From a bacterium 0.1xD8-71 (GTDB taxonomy: Bacteria > Bacillota > Clostridia > Lachnospirales > Lachnospiraceae): 64,000 bases of DNA. Under the pieces are notes generated by a model. That model worked only from the letters and a program-made list of their open reading frames with translations, made no database searches and had not been told where the DNA came from. The position numbers and the translations under genes were made by a program. The number at the start of each line of letters is the position of its first letter. Within the stretch, counting starts at the first letter, position 1. Positions 27,810 to 36,170 of this stretch are shown here, piece by piece. The stretch covers positions 1 through 64,000 of the forward strand of contig RAYR01000018.1 in the NCBI GenBank assembly GCA_003612405.1, given 5' to 3'.

Positions 27810-29159
27810 ATGAGCAGATTATTTGGTACAGATGGAGTCCGTGGAGTCGCTAACGAGGAGCTGTCGCCGTTATTGGCGATGCAGCTGGGGCAGGCAGGAG
27901 CTTATGTCCTGACCAGGGAGAATGAGCACAAACCTACGATTATGGTGGGGTGTGATACGAGAATATCCGGTGATATGCTGGCAAATGCCTTGATGGCAGG
28001 TGTATGTTCTGTAGGAGCAAATGCTGTTTATGTGGGTGTGGTGCCTACTCCGGCAGTGGCGTATCTTACCAGAAAATATAAAGTGGATGCCGGTGTGGTC
28101 ATCTCAGCATCCCATAACACAGTGGAGTTTAATGGCATAAAGTTTTTTGACGGAAATGGTTATAAGCTGCCGGATTCTCTGGAAGATGAGATTGAGGAGC
28201 TAATCAGGAGTGATATGAAAGGGGTTAAATTTCCTACCGGAGCAAGTGTGGGTAAGATCAAATACCGCACCGACGCCAGAGAAGAATATATTAACCATGC
28301 GATGAAAGCAGTCAATGTAGATCTGCGGGGGTTAAAGATTGTGCTGGACTGCGCAGAGGGCGCAGCGTTCTATACCTCGGTGGAGACCATGAAGGAACTG
28401 GGTGCGGAGATAGTGGCAATCCATAATAATCCGGACGGTACAAACATTAATGCGAACTGCGGTTCCACACATATGGAGGAATTACAGGCGCGGGTGGTTT
28501 TTGAAAAGGCAAATATTGGTCTGGCTTTTGACGGAGACGCGGACAGACTGTTGGCGGTGGATGAACTTGGCAATATAGTGGACGGAGATCAGATTATGTC
28601 TATTGTGGGCACCCATATGAAGGCGCAGGGGAAACTCAATAAAGACACGATTGTGGCCACAGTCATGAGTAATCTTGGATTCTTCCTGATGGGGAAAAAC
28701 AACGGGATTCATATGGAGCAGACCAAAGTCGGCGACAGGTATGTGCTGGAACGTATGCGGGAAATCGGAGCGAGTCTTGGCGGTGAGCAGTCCGGACACG
28801 TAATCTTTCTGGACGAAAATACCACGGGGGACGGACTATTAAGCGCACTGCATCTATTGCAGGTGCTGGTGGAGACGGCTAAGCCTCTCTCGGAACTCAA
28901 GACGGTTATGGAAGTGATGCCGCAGGCACTTGTCAATGCCAAGGTGCCGAATCATAAGAAAGAGAAATATATGGACTATCCGGAAATAGCAGAGGCAATT
29001 GAAGTGCTGAACAAGAAGTTTGCGGGAGAGGGCCGTGTACTGATCAGGCCTTCCGGAACAGAGCCCCTTGTCAGAGTCATGATCGAGGGTAAGGATCAGA
29101 AGATGATTGATGAGGAAGCCCACAAGCTTGCGGAACTTATCCAGAATATTATGTTGTAG
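27810..29159 (+). CDS. glmM: Phosphoglucosamine mutase GlmM
   Basis: Interconverts glucosamine-6- and -1-phosphate for UDP-GlcNAc and peptidoglycan synthesis; 449 aa. The phosphoserine loop reads VISASHNTVEFNGIKFF; most GlmM proteins have Pro where Thr follows ASHN. Metal-binding loop FDGDADRLLAVDE and the C-terminal RPSGTEPLVRVMIEG are intact. Start ATG 27810 after AGGAAAGGAA gives the canonical MSRLFGTDGVRGVAN. CdaA is known to bind GlmM, which fits the operon. Confidence 0.96.
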   Translation: MSRLFGTDGVRGVANEELSPLLAMQLGQAGAYVLTRENEHKPTIMVGCDTRISGDMLANALMAGVCSVGANAVYVGVVPTPAVAYLTRKYKVDAGVVISASHNTVEFNGIKFFDGNGYKLPDSLEDEIEELIRSDMKGVKFPTGASVGKIKYRTDAREEYINHAMKAVNVDLRGLKIVLDCAEGAAFYTSVETMKELGAEIVAIHNNPDGTNINANCGSTHMEELQARVVFEKANIGLAFDGDADRLLAVDELGNIVDGDQIMSIVGTHMKAQGKLNKDTIVATVMSNLGFFLMGKNNGIHMEQTKVGDRYVLERMREIGASLGGEQSGHVIFLDENTTGDGLLSALHLLQVLVETAKPLSELKTVMEVMPQALVNAKVPNHKKEKYMDYPEIAEAIEVLNKKFAGEGRVLIRPSGTEPLVRVMIEGKDQKMIDEEAHKLAELIQNIML

Positions 29160-29162
29160 GAC

Positions 29163-29191
29163 TTGTGATAGTTCCAAAAAAATGTTATAGT
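29163..29191 (+). promoter_or_regulatory. Candidate promoter of HPr
   Basis: TTGTGA (29163-29168), 17-nt spacer, TATAGT (29186-29191). It begins just after the glmM stop and lies about 60 nt ahead of the HPr start. Confidence 0.55.
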
Positions 29192-29249
29192 AAATGTTAG
29201 ATTGTGAGCGTGGGGTTAGCAATTGGAATATAAGTTGGAGGAAAAGGGT

Positions 29250-29513
29250 ATGGTAAGCCAAAAGGTAGTCATCAAAAACCCGACAGGGCTACATTTAAGA
29301 CCAGCAGGCATCCTATGTAAGGAAGCGATGCAGTTCAAATCTTTAATAACTTTTACATTTCGTGAGAATACGGCGAATGCCAAGAGTGTTTTGAGTGTGC
29401 TGGGCGCATGTGTCAAGTGTGGCGATGAGATCGAGTTTGTATGTGATGGCGAAGATGAGGAGGATGCTCTTAAGGCACTGGTTGGTGCGATTGAGAGCGG
29501 ACTCGGAGAATAA
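29250..29513 (+). CDS. ptsH: HPr family phosphocarrier protein
   Basis: 87-aa phosphocarrier of the PEP:sugar phosphotransferase system. The active-site His is in PTGLHLRPAG (usual: GLHARPA) and the regulatory Ser region is TANAKSVLSVL, matching Ser46 of Gram-positive HPr, so both PTS transfer and HPrK control look possible. Start at ATG 29250 behind GGAGG; a TTG at 29223 would add nine residues that HPr proteins lack. No enzyme I gene is nearby; it could alternatively be an HPr paralogue such as Crh. Confidence 0.88.
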   Translation: MVSQKVVIKNPTGLHLRPAGILCKEAMQFKSLITFTFRENTANAKSVLSVLGACVKCGDEIEFVCDGEDEEDALKALVGAIESGLGE

Positions 29514-29526
29514 CGCTGTTTGTTGA

Positions 29527-29558
29527 GACCCGTTGTATTCAATGGGTCTTTATTTTTA
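29527..29558 (+). terminator. Rho-independent terminator after HPr
   Basis: GACCCGTTG (29527-29535) pairs with CAATGGGTC (29540-29548), loop TATT, followed by TTTATTTTTA. Confidence 0.88.
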
Positions 29559-29576
29559 TGGTAAGGAGGAGAGAAG

Positions 29577-31259
29577 ATGTTAAATTATAAAAGATATCAC
29601 AGAAATCCGGTGGAGGATTATCCGGAAAGAGAGTGGCCGAATAAACAGATAGAGAAAGCACCGGTCTGGTGCAGTGTGGATCTGCGGGATGGCAACCAGG
29701 CGTTGATAGATCCCATGATTGTTTCTGAGAAGATAGAGTTTTTTAATTACCTGATCAAGTTGGGATTTAAGGAGATCGAGATTGGATTCCCGGCGGCAAG
29801 TCAGATAGAGTTTGACTTTTTGCGTCAGCTGGTAGACCGCAGACTGATTCCGGACGATGTGGTGGTGCAGGTACTGACCCAGTGCAGAGAGGAACTGGTA
29901 GAGAGGACTTTTGAGTCCATTCAGGGATGTAAGCAGGCGATTGTGCACATTTATAATTCCACTTCCACTTTGCAAAGAGATGTGGTCTTTCACATGGATC
30001 GGGAACAGATCATCAATATTGCGGTGGAAGGCACGAAGATGGTCAAGAGACATGCTGAGAAATTCCCGGGCAAGATTATCCTGGAGTATTCCCCGGAGAG
30101 CTTTACCGGAACGGAGCTTGACTATGCTTTGGAGATTTGTACAGCCGTGCAGAGAGAGTGGGGGCCGACCAGGGAGAATCCCATGATTATCAATCTTCCA
30201 TCCACGGTGGAAATGACCACGCCCAATGTCTTTGCTGACCGGATTGAGTGGATGAATAAGCATTTTGAAAACCGGGAGAGCATTATTTTAAGCGTACATC
30301 CTCATAATGACAGAGGTACAGGGGTAGCCAGTGCGGAACTGGCGTTGTTAGCCGGTGCCGATCGTGTGGAGGGCACATTGTTTGGTAACGGTGAGAGAAC
30401 CGGTAATGTGGATATTTTAAACATTGCCTATAACATGTTTTCCCAGGGAATCGATCCGCAGCTTGCGATTGAGCATGTGAATGAGAGCATTGAAATATAT
30501 GAGAGATGCTGTAAGATTCCGGTTCATCCCAGACATCCCTATGCCGGGAAACTGGTATTCACCGCGTTCTCCGGTTCCCATCAGGATGCCATCAATAAGG
30601 GCGTAAAGGCATTGAAGGAGCGGGGCAGCGATATCTGGGAAGTACCTTATCTGCCCATAGATCCTGCCGATATTGGCAGAGAATATGAACCTATCGTGCG
30701 GATTAATTCCCAGTCCGGTAAGGGCGGCGTTGCATTTATTATGGATACTTATTTTGGATTTAAGCTGCCGAAGGGGATGCATAAAGAGTTCGCCAATGTG
30801 ATTCAGAAGATTTCCGAGGAACAGGGAGAGGTATCGCCGGATCAGATTATGGATAGTTTCCGGCAGGAATATCTAATGAAAAAAGAGCCCATTCATTTCC
30901 GCAGACTTCGTGTGGATGATCTGAGTGAGGAGACGGAATCCGAGTTTGATACCAAGGTGACGGTAATCTATACAAACGCAGGTGTGGAGAAGTCCTTTGA
31001 GGCTGTAGGAAACGGCCCTATTGATGCCGTGAAGCGGGGACTTCAGGAAGAACTGGATATCAATATCAAGATTCTGGATTATGAGGAGCATGCACTTCAG
31101 AGCGGTTCTAATTCTCAGGCAGCTGCCTATATTCATCTGCTGGATGCGGATAATGGTAGTGTGACCTATGGTGTAGGCGTCAGCTCCAATATCACAAGGG
31201 CTTCCGTACGGGCAATTTTCTCGGCGGTAAACCGTCTGGGATTAGGGGAAAGAAGGTGA
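29577..31259 (+). CDS. leuA: 2-isopropylmalate synthase
   Basis: First committed enzyme of leucine synthesis; 560 aa, the long LeuA type. TIM-barrel catalytic part has DLRDGNQALIDPM and the metal/HPHNDRG motif (SVHPHNDRGTGVA); the C-terminal part (about 440-560) is the regulatory LeuA dimer domain. AGGAGG precedes ATG 29577. No T-box or leader peptide is visible in the short gap after the HPr terminator, so regulation by leucine is probably allosteric. The sirtuin gene starts 4 nt after its stop. Confidence 0.95.
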   Translation: MLNYKRYHRNPVEDYPEREWPNKQIEKAPVWCSVDLRDGNQALIDPMIVSEKIEFFNYLIKLGFKEIEIGFPAASQIEFDFLRQLVDRRLIPDDVVVQVLTQCREELVERTFESIQGCKQAIVHIYNSTSTLQRDVVFHMDREQIINIAVEGTKMVKRHAEKFPGKIILEYSPESFTGTELDYALEICTAVQREWGPTRENPMIINLPSTVEMTTPNVFADRIEWMNKHFENRESIILSVHPHNDRGTGVASAELALLAGADRVEGTLFGNGERTGNVDILNIAYNMFSQGIDPQLAIEHVNESIEIYERCCKIPVHPRHPYAGKLVFTAFSGSHQDAINKGVKALKERGSDIWEVPYLPIDPADIGREYEPIVRINSQSGKGGVAFIMDTYFGFKLPKGMHKEFANVIQKISEEQGEVSPDQIMDSFRQEYLMKKEPIHFRRLRVDDLSEETESEFDTKVTVIYTNAGVEKSFEAVGNGPIDAVKRGLQEELDINIKILDYEEHALQSGSNSQAAAYIHLLDADNGSVTYGVGVSSNITRASVRAIFSAVNRLGLGERR

Positions 31260-31263
31260 TCAT

Positions 31264-31989
31264 ATGACACAGGCGAAACAGATAGAACAGCTTAACGGGT
31301 GGATAAAGAATACCGACAATATTGTCTTTTTTGGCGGGGCCGGTGTGTCTACGGAAAGCGGCATCCCGGATTTCCGCAGTGTGGACGGCCTGTATAACCA
31401 ACAGTATGATTATCCGCCGGAGACGATTTTAAGCCATACTTTCTATCGGAGGAATCCGGCAGAGTTCTATCGTTTTTATCGCGCGAAAATGCTCTGTCTG
31501 GATGCCAAGCCCAATGCAGCCCATCTGAAACTGGCGCAGTGGGAGCAGGAAGGGAAACTGAAGGCGGTGGTGACACAGAATATTGACGGCTTGCATCAGG
31601 CGGCAGGGAGTAAGGTGGTGTTGGAACTGCACGGTTCCGTGCTTCGTAATTACTGTGAGTCCTGTGGAAAATCGTATGATGCGGAATACATGCTTCATTC
31701 TGAGGGTGTGCCTGCCTGTACATGCGGCGGCAGCATTAAGCCGGACGTAGTTCTCTATGAGGAGGGCTTAAACCAGAAGACGCTGTCAGATGCAATACAT
31801 TTTATCAGCGAGGCAGATGTTCTGATTGTAGGGGGAACCTCCCTGGCAGTGTATCCCGCAGCAGGATTGTTGGATTATTATAATGGCAGTAAGCTGGTGC
31901 TTGTTAATAAGACGCCTACCCCCAGGGACTCCATTGCGGATCTGGTGGTGCAGGGCAGTATCGGAGAGATTTTCTCCCAGTTAGACTAA
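31264..31989 (+). CDS. NAD-dependent protein deacylase (Sir2 family)
   Basis: 241-aa sirtuin that removes acyl groups from lysines using NAD. Motifs: GGAGVSTESGIPDFRS, TQNIDGLHQAAG, catalytic His in ELHGS, zinc module CESCG...CTCGG, and GGTSLAVYPAA. The ribosome-binding site AAGGTGAT overlaps the end of leuA, implying co-expression. It could tune acetylation tied to acetyl-CoA metabolism; that is inference. Confidence 0.94.
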   Translation: MTQAKQIEQLNGWIKNTDNIVFFGGAGVSTESGIPDFRSVDGLYNQQYDYPPETILSHTFYRRNPAEFYRFYRAKMLCLDAKPNAAHLKLAQWEQEGKLKAVVTQNIDGLHQAAGSKVVLELHGSVLRNYCESCGKSYDAEYMLHSEGVPACTCGGSIKPDVVLYEEGLNQKTLSDAIHFISEADVLIVGGTSLAVYPAAGLLDYYNGSKLVLVNKTPTPRDSIADLVVQGSIGEIFSQLD

Positions 31990-32056
31990 TGCAGGAAATA
32001 TTCTGAATGTTGCGGATATCCTTTGTATAGCTTAGCGTACAGGAAAAGAGGCATAT

Positions 32057-32248
32057 ATGGATATACAGGTTGGTGATATTTTAAAATTAAAGAAACAGCA
32101 TCCCTGTGGATCTAAGGAGTGGGAGGTCCTGCGTATCGGTGCAGATTTTCGCCTGAAATGCAGGGGATGCGGTCACCAGATTATGATTCCACGCCCGCAG
32201 GCGGAGAAAAATGTCAGGGAGATTATCCGCCCGGAAAAGAAAGAGTGA
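32057..32248 (+). CDS. DUF951 family protein
   Basis: 63-aa small conserved Firmicutes protein of unknown function. N-terminal VGDILKLKKQHPCGSKEWEV and CRGCGHQIMIPR match DUF951, with three Cys that may bind metal. The family often lies next to rpsF, ychF or parB; here rpsF follows 148 nt later. Confidence 0.85.
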   Translation: MDIQVGDILKLKKQHPCGSKEWEVLRIGADFRLKCRGCGHQIMIPRPQAEKNVREIIRPEKKE

Positions 32249-32315
32249 AAGGATTCCACGAAGTGTAGGAAAATCCCTTGCACTTTGTGAACACATATGA
32301 TATTATAAATATCCG

Positions 32316-32324
32316 TGATATACT
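32316..32324 (+). promoter_or_regulatory. Extended -10 promoter of rpsF-ssb-rpsR
   Basis: TGATATACT: a TG dinucleotide one base ahead of TATACT, the extended -10 form that tolerates a poor -35. About 75 nt upstream of rpsF. Confidence 0.55.
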
Positions 32325-32329
32325 AATTT

Positions 32330-32396
32330 GGCCAAGAGCCATACATCCTTGCTCCTTCGTATGGGAGGGGCCAGAGACCAAAAGGAGGTAAGAAGC
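32330..32396 (+). promoter_or_regulatory. Structured leader before rpsF, possible S6:S18 binding element
   Basis: Nested pairing: outer GGCC with GGCC and inner CCATAC (around 32339) with GTATGG (around 32360), then an AAAGGAGG ribosome-binding site. Firmicutes rpsF mRNAs are known to carry an S6:S18-binding leader; I see a compatible fold but did not align it to the family. Confidence 0.45.
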
Positions 32397-32687
32397 ATGA
32401 ACAAATATGAGTTAGCCGTTGTTGTTAGTGCAAAGATCGAAGATGACGAGCGGGCTGCTACTTTAGAGAAAGCCAAGGCTTTGGTAGAGCGGTTCGGCGG
32501 ACAGATCACAAATGTTGACGACTGGGGTAAGAGAAGACTCGCATATGAAGTGCAGAAGATGAAAGAGGCTTTCTATTACTTTATTCAGTTTGAGGCAGAG
32601 AGTACCGCTCCCGTCGAGATTGAAAGCCGTATCCGTATTATGGACAACGTCATCAGATACTTGTGCGTTAGACAGGACGAGAAATAG
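32397..32687 (+). CDS. rpsF: Small ribosomal subunit protein bS6
   Basis: 96-aa ribosomal protein that pairs with S18 on 16S rRNA. Starts MNKYELAVVVSAKIEDDERA and contains the conserved DDWGKRRLAYEVQKMKEAFY. ATG 32397 has AAAGGAGG about 7 nt upstream; a longer in-frame extension is leader sequence. First gene of the usual rpsF-ssb-rpsR operon. Confidence 0.96.
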   Translation: MNKYELAVVVSAKIEDDERAATLEKAKALVERFGGQITNVDDWGKRRLAYEVQKMKEAFYYFIQFEAESTAPVEIESRIRIMDNVIRYLCVRQDEK

Positions 32688-32699
32688 AAAGAGGTATTT

Positions 32700-33143
32700 A
32701 TGAACAAAGTTATACTGATGGGACGTTTGACAAGAGACCCCGAGGTGAGATATTCCCAGGGGGAAAACGCGATGGCGATAGCCAGATACACATTGGCGGT
32801 AGACCGTAGATTCAATCGTAATAATGATGATCAGACAGCAGATTTTATAGGCTGTGTAGCATTTGGAAGAGCAGGAGAGTTTGCAGAGAAATATCTTCAT
32901 AAGGGCACTAAGGTTGTGGTTACCGGACGTATCCAGACTGGCAGTTATACCAATAAGGATGGTGTCAAGGTGTATACAACGGATGTGGTTGTGGAAGATC
33001 AGGAGTTCGCAGAGAGCAAGAACAGTTCTGCGGGCGACGGAAGCTTTGCCCCTGCCGGCAGAACAGCTCCGGCACCAGCAGCCGCCGGTGACGGTTTCAT
33101 GAATATTCCGGATGGAATCGACGAGGAACTGCCTTTTAATTGA
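32700..33143 (+). CDS. ssb: Single-stranded DNA-binding protein
   Basis: 147-aa SSB. The OB fold spans 1-105 ([38 protein letters not shown]); a short linker rich in Ala/Pro/Gly leads to the acidic protein-interaction tip DEELPFN. The normal tip ends in F; here one Asn follows. Co-transcribed between rpsF and rpsR. Confidence 0.96.
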   Translation: MNKVILMGRLTRDPEVRYSQGENAMAIARYTLAVDRRFNRNNDDQTADFIGCVAFGRAGEFAEKYLHKGTKVVVTGRIQTGSYTNKDGVKVYTTDVVVEDQEFAESKNSSAGDGSFAPAGRTAPAPAAAGDGFMNIPDGIDEELPFN

Positions 33144-33159
33144 TGAAGGAGGTAACATC

Positions 33160-33420
33160 ATGGCATTTAATAAAACAGACAGGCCGGATTTCCCTAAGAA
33201 AAAGGGCGGGATGCGCAGAAGAAAGAAAGTATGTGTATTCTGTGGTAAAGATAATGTGATAGATTACAAGGATACCAACAAGCTCAAAAGATATGTATCT
33301 GAGAGAGGCAAGATTCTTCCCAGAAGAATCACCGGCAACTGTGCAAAGCATCAGAGAGCGCTTACCGTAGCAATTAAGCGTGCCAGACACGTAGCACTTA
33401 TGCCTTACGTACAGGATTAA
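33160..33420 (+). CDS. rpsR: Small ribosomal subunit protein bS18
   Basis: 86-aa S18. [20 protein letters not shown] and [19 protein letters not shown] are diagnostic; the CxxC/C Cys positions fit the zinc-containing (C+) form. Start ATG 33160 behind AGGAGG. Last gene of the operon; a strong hairpin follows. Confidence 0.96.
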   Translation: MAFNKTDRPDFPKKKGGMRRRKKVCVFCGKDNVIDYKDTNKLKRYVSERGKILPRRITGNCAKHQRALTVAIKRARHVALMPYVQD

Positions 33421-33436
33421 TTGATTTTGCATCAAC

Positions 33437-33470
33437 GAAGACCAATGGATTTTCCATTGGTCTTCTTCAA
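33437..33470 (+). terminator. Terminator after rpsR
   Basis: 13-bp perfect stem (33437-33449 with 33453-33465), three-nt loop, then TTCAAT: very stable hairpin with a short U-poor tail. Confidence 0.75.
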
Positions 33471-33532
33471 TATCCTGTCATTTTTGGACGAAAAAGATCT
33501 ATATATTGATGTGGCAGTATCTTACAAAAAAT

Positions 33533-33540
33533 GCTATACT
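33533..33540 (+). promoter_or_regulatory. Extended -10 promoter of gdpP
   Basis: TGCTATACT-type element (TG, one base, TATACT 33535-33540) about 38 nt before the gdpP ATG; no good -35 at 17 nt. Confidence 0.55.
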
Positions 33541-33577
33541 TATGTTAATATTAACTATAGAGATTTAAGAGGTTCAA

Positions 33578-35632
33578 ATGAAGAACAATGTGAAATTGAA
33601 GGGAAGACTGAAATCCTATTTACAGTCATCGCTTTATCTGGGATTTTTGTTAGTGGCAGTGGATGTTCTGATCTATATGATTGATTATAGGGCAGGGCTT
33701 GCTTTAAGTGCTTTTTTAATTCTTTATTTTGCTATTATTCTATCTATGATGTTTTATAATAAGCCCATTATCATGAATGAGCTGATCAGTTTTGCTACCC
33801 AGTATGGGCAGATACAGAGAAGGCTTTTGAGAGATCTGGAACTGCCACACGCGTTGCTTGATGATAGTGGGAAGATTATCTGGACCAATATAGCATTTGA
33901 GCGACTTGTTCATCAGGAGAAAGGATACCGCAAGTCTGTCACTTCTCTTTTTCCTTCTATCACAAAGGACAAGCTTCCCGGGGTGAATGAGGAGGATGAG
34001 GTTGAGTTTGATGTAGAATATGAGGCAGGTAATTATATTGCCAAACTGAAGAAGATATCTCTGAAAGAAATGGCACAGAACAGCGATATCATAGAGGCAA
34101 AAGGATATGACGGATATCTGATTGCCATGTATTTGTTTGATGAGACGGCCCTTAAGATTGCCTTGAAAGAAGTGGATGATCAGTCTCTGGCAGTGGGGCT
34201 TATCTATCTGGATAATTATGAAGAGGCTCTGGAGAGCGTGGAGGAAGTCAGACGTTCTCTGTTAATTGCACTGATCGATCGTAAGGTAAATAAATATATT
34301 GCCGCCATGGACGGTATCTGCAAGAAACTTGAGAAGGATAAATATCTGGTTATCATGCGCAAGCAGGCAGTCACACAGCTTCAGGAAAGCCGCTTTGATC
34401 TGTTGGAGGACGTAAAGACTGTTAATATCGGAAATGAAATGGCTGTCACGATTAGTATCGGTATGGGACTGAATGGCCTTACCTATGCGCAGAATTATGA
34501 ATTTGCACGAAATGCCATTGACGTTGCCCTGGGCCGCGGCGGTGATCAGGCAGTGGTAAAGGTGCCCGAAAATGTGATTTATTATGGCGGCAAGAGCCAG
34601 CAGGTGGAAAAGAGTACTCGTGTGAAGGCAAGGGTAAAAGCCCATGCTCTCAAGGAGATTATCTCCGTGAAAGACGATGTGTATGTGATGGGCCACCGTA
34701 TGGGCGATGTAGACAGTTTCGGCGCTTCTGTGGGTATCTACAGGATTGCCAAGACCATGGAAAAGAAGGCCCATATTGTGTTAAATGATGTGACCTCCTC
34801 CACACAGCCTATGGTGGACATGTTTCTGCATAATGAGGAATATGCCGAGGACATGATCATCAATAATATGCAGGCGCTCGAAATGGTGGGTAACAATGCA
34901 GTACTGGTTGTGGTTGATGTGAATAAACCCAGTATTACGGAGTGCCCGGAACTGTTAAAACGCTGTAAGTCCGTGGTGGTTCTGGATCATCACAGACAGG
35001 GCACGGAGGTTATTGAGAACGCAACTTTATCTTACATAGAAGCGTACGCCTCCTCGGCCTGTGAGATGGTATCCGAGATTTTGCAGTATATCAGCGACGA
35101 TCTGAAACTGAGGTCTGAGGAAGCAGACTGTATGTATTCCGGTATTATGATTGATACCAATAATTTCATGACCAAAACAGGCGTCAGAACTTTTGAAGCG
35201 GCGGCTTTTTTGCGCAGAAACGGCGCTGATGTGACTCGTGTAAGGAAGATTTTCCGGGATGATGCGGCAGAGTATAAGGCCAAGGCGGATGCGGTCAGTC
35301 AGGCGGAGATTTACAGGGATTACTATGCCATATCAGTATGTACCGGGGTAGATGTGGCAAGCCCTACAGTGGTGGGTGCGCAGGCGGCCAATGAACTCTT
35401 AAATATCCGGGGAATCAAGGCCAGCTTTATTCTTACCCCTTATAATGGAATCATTTATATCAGTGCACGTTCCATTGATGAGGTAAATGTGCAGGTGGTT
35501 ATGGAGAGAATGGGTGGCGGCGGTCATTTGAATATTGCCGGTGCACAGATTGAAAATGGTACACTGGAAGAAGGTATTGTGACGATTAAGAGGACACTTG
35601 ATGCGATGATTGCGGAAGGAGAATTGTCATAA
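33578..35632 (+). CDS. gdpP: c-di-AMP phosphodiesterase GdpP
   Basis: 684-aa membrane phosphodiesterase that degrades c-di-AMP made by CdaA. Two N-terminal TM segments (about 12-60), a PAS-like domain (about 80-170), a degenerate GGDEF domain (about 175-310), then DHH (GHRMGDVDSFGASVG; VVVLDHHRQG) and DHHA1 (RMGGGGHLNIAGAQ) domains. The canonical DHH-family metal ligands are present. It starts an operon-like run with rplI and dnaB, the common Firmicutes order. Confidence 0.95.
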   Translation: MKNNVKLKGRLKSYLQSSLYLGFLLVAVDVLIYMIDYRAGLALSAFLILYFAIILSMMFYNKPIIMNELISFATQYGQIQRRLLRDLELPHALLDDSGKIIWTNIAFERLVHQEKGYRKSVTSLFPSITKDKLPGVNEEDEVEFDVEYEAGNYIAKLKKISLKEMAQNSDIIEAKGYDGYLIAMYLFDETALKIALKEVDDQSLAVGLIYLDNYEEALESVEEVRRSLLIALIDRKVNKYIAAMDGICKKLEKDKYLVIMRKQAVTQLQESRFDLLEDVKTVNIGNEMAVTISIGMGLNGLTYAQNYEFARNAIDVALGRGGDQAVVKVPENVIYYGGKSQQVEKSTRVKARVKAHALKEIISVKDDVYVMGHRMGDVDSFGASVGIYRIAKTMEKKAHIVLNDVTSSTQPMVDMFLHNEEYAEDMIINNMQALEMVGNNAVLVVVDVNKPSITECPELLKRCKSVVVLDHHRQGTEVIENATLSYIEAYASSACEMVSEILQYISDDLKLRSEEADCMYSGIMIDTNNFMTKTGVRTFEAAAFLRRNGADVTRVRKIFRDDAAEYKAKADAVSQAEIYRDYYAISVCTGVDVASPTVVGAQAANELLNIRGIKASFILTPYNGIIYISARSIDEVNVQVVMERMGGGGHLNIAGAQIENGTLEEGIVTIKRTLDAMIAEGELS

Positions 35633-35710
35633 ATTTTCTTTACTTATGCTGACGCAGACAGTGGTTATGCAGATAATTCCGCAGGTTTGGAAAGGAGCAG
35701 GTTTATCAGA

Positions 35711-36160
35711 ATGAAAGTTATTTTGTTGGAGGACGTAAAGTCCCTGGGTAAAAAGGGTGAGATTGTGAATGTCAGTGACGGGTATGCAAGAAACTTTGTA
35801 CTGCCCAAAAAACTTGGTGTGGAAGCCAACGCCAAGAATATGAATGATCTGAAATTACAGAAGGCTAATGCTGAAAAGGTGGCACAGGAGCAGCTTGAGG
35901 CAGCGCAGGAACTGGCGAAGGTACTGGAAACGAAGGAAGTGGTTCTTAAGATGAAGTCCGGGGAGGGCGGCAGAGCCTTTGGTTCCGTCTCTTCCAAGGA
36001 GATTGCGCAGGCTGCTAAAGAACAGTGTGGATTGGAACTGGATAAGAAGAAGATACAGCTACCGGAAGCGATCAAGGCCCTGGGTGTTTATGAAGTAGGT
36101 GTGAAACTGCACACCAAAGTGATTGGCAAGCTGAAGGTTAAAGTGATAGAAGAAGTGTAG
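35711..36160 (+). CDS. rplI: Large ribosomal subunit protein bL9
   Basis: 149-aa L9 with the N-terminal rRNA-binding lobe ([32 protein letters not shown]), a long connecting helix and the C-terminal lobe. Start ATG 35711 gives the canonical N-terminus; an in-frame extension to 35687 is not conserved. Ten nt before dnaB. Confidence 0.96.
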   Translation: MKVILLEDVKSLGKKGEIVNVSDGYARNFVLPKKLGVEANAKNMNDLKLQKANAEKVAQEQLEAAQELAKVLETKEVVLKMKSGEGGRAFGSVSSKEIAQAAKEQCGLELDKKKIQLPEAIKALGVYEVGVKLHTKVIGKLKVKVIEEV

Positions 36161-36170
36161 GTGACAGACA

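Noticed and set aside
29514-29576. T-box or leucine leader before leuA
   Set aside because: Only the HPr terminator and a ribosome-binding site fit in the gap; no leader peptide or specifier loop.
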